The notes below the pieces were generated by a model that was given only the letters and a program-made list of their open reading frames with translations, ran no database searches and was not told the DNA's origin. 15,618 nt of DNA, taken from the NCBI GenBank assembly GCA_030446525.1, contig JAUJNC010000123.1, positions 1 through 15,618 of the forward strand. Direction: 5' to 3'. A program made the translations under genes and the position numbers. Origin of the DNA: Armatimonadaceae bacterium (GTDB taxonomy: Bacteria > Armatimonadota > Armatimonadia > Armatimonadales > Armatimonadaceae). Shown here piece by piece: positions 15,058 to 15,618 of this stretch; the first letter of the stretch is position 1, and the number at the start of each line of letters is the position of its first letter.

Positions 15058-15618
15058 ATGTCAAGTGATGTAGAGTACGTGCCCGCAAGTACCCGGCGTT
15101 TGTGCCAGCTCACGGGCAACAAAGATTCCCCAGGGTTCAACGACACGGGAAAGTGGGGCATCGTAGGTACCGACATGGGCGTCCCCGTAGAGCACGAGGG
15201 GAGACTGTACCTCTTCTTCGGCGATGTGCCCGCCGTGGCGGGCGGTTCCCACCCCCACGACGCCGACCCGATCGTTTACACGACCGACGCTGATCCGGAG
15301 CCCGACGGTTTCCGGGTGGAGCCCGTCCTGCGGGGCGGCCCTGGCACGAGCTTCCGGCCGTTCTCGGTCAAAGGGAGGGGGCACCTCGGGACCAACGAGA
15401 CGCCGACCGGCGGTTTCGCTTACAACGGGCGGTTCTACGTTTTCGTGATTACCGGAAACCGGCGGCCCGTGTCTTACCTGACGAGCTCGCCGGATCCCGC
15501 GCGGGATTTCGATCTGCATGACCAGATCTCCGGCACGGACGGCAAGTTCTGGCAGATAGCGCCCCACGTCATCGACAACGCGACGTGCCCGGGGCTGCCC
15601 GCGGCCGCCGGCGACGGC
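15058..15618 (+). CDS. DUF4185 domain protein, N-terminal 187 residues (cut by window end)
   Basis: An open frame from ATG 15058 to the window edge. Recognisable family features are LCQLTGNKDSPGFNDTGKWG, the GTDMGVPVEHEGRLYLFFGD block (residues about 37-56), DPIVYTTDADPEPDGF and GRFYVFVITG. DUF4185 proteins are thought to be beta-propellers related to glycoside hydrolase-like folds and are often near sugar genes; the biochemical role is not established. AAGGA at 15042-15046 lies 11 bases before the start. No signal peptide is seen at this start, which is odd if the protein acts on external glycans; a different start is hard to justify because the aldo/keto reductase ends at 15025. Its first bases look less GC-rich than the neighbouring genes. 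Confidence 0.8.
   Translation, partial: MSSDVEYVPASTRRLCQLTGNKDSPGFNDTGKWGIVGTDMGVPVEHEGRLYLFFGDVPAVAGGSHPHDADPIVYTTDADPEPDGFRVEPVLRGGPGTSFRPFSVKGRGHLGTNETPTGGFAYNGRFYVFVITGNRRPVSYLTSSPDPARDFDLHDQISGTDGKFWQIAPHVIDNATCPGLPAAAGDG

Noticed and set aside
15061..15567. Minus-strand open frame at the right end
   Set aside because: The plus strand encodes a DUF4185 domain start with clear family blocks running to the window edge; the minus frame is its shadow.

Overview
The window is GC-rich bacterial DNA: intronless genes, Shine-Dalgarno sites of the GGAGG type before most starts, tight operon-like spacing and vegetative sigma-70-like promoters. The carbohydrate-related content (DUF4838, DUF4185, a Gfo/Idh/MocA dehydrogenase, two IolE-like TIM-barrel proteins) is common in Planctomycetota, Verrucomicrobiota/Lentisphaerota, Armatimonadota and related polysaccharide users. 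The phylum cannot be fixed from sequence reading alone.

Region A (1-9200, all + strand) reads as one transcription unit whose promoter lies outside the window. In order it holds the tail of a small unknown protein, a KP-43-like subtilase, a type-3 copper protein of the arthropod hemocyanin/prophenoloxidase superfamily, a patatin-like phospholipase, an M4-like zinc metallopeptidase and a large metallo-beta-lactamase-fold hydrolase. None has an obvious signal peptide. The copper protein is the outstanding find. All six copper-ligand histidines, the arthropod sequence context around them and the C-terminal domain with its CGWP motif are recognisable, although the first half is broken by about eight small indels. 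A protease and a phospholipase on either side recall how arthropod phenoloxidases and hemocyanins are activated, but a functional link is only a hypothesis.

Region B (9215-13829, - strand) is an operon read right to left: an IolE-like sugar isomerase/epimerase/dehydratase, a Gfo/Idh/MocA oxidoreductase, a second TIM-barrel isomerase/epimerase and a secreted DUF4838 protein. The dehydrogenase plus two TIM-barrel proteins suggests oxidation-based processing of a sugar or cyclitol; the DUF4838 protein may act on glycans outside the cytoplasm. The last two genes carry many small indels, mostly in or beside C/G or T runs, while family motifs survive. This pattern fits sequence error better than slow gene decay.

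Region C (14054-15618, + strand) has an aldo/keto reductase and the start of a DUF4185 protein that runs off the window. Regions B and C diverge from a 224-bp intergenic region with two back-to-back TTGACA promoters whose -35 boxes form an 8-bp inverted repeat. A terminator-like hairpin with a U tract lies on the - strand inside the MBL gene, placed to stop antisense read-through from region B. No tRNA, rRNA, CRISPR array, insertion sequence or integrase was seen, and no gene-free stretch exceeds 300 bases.
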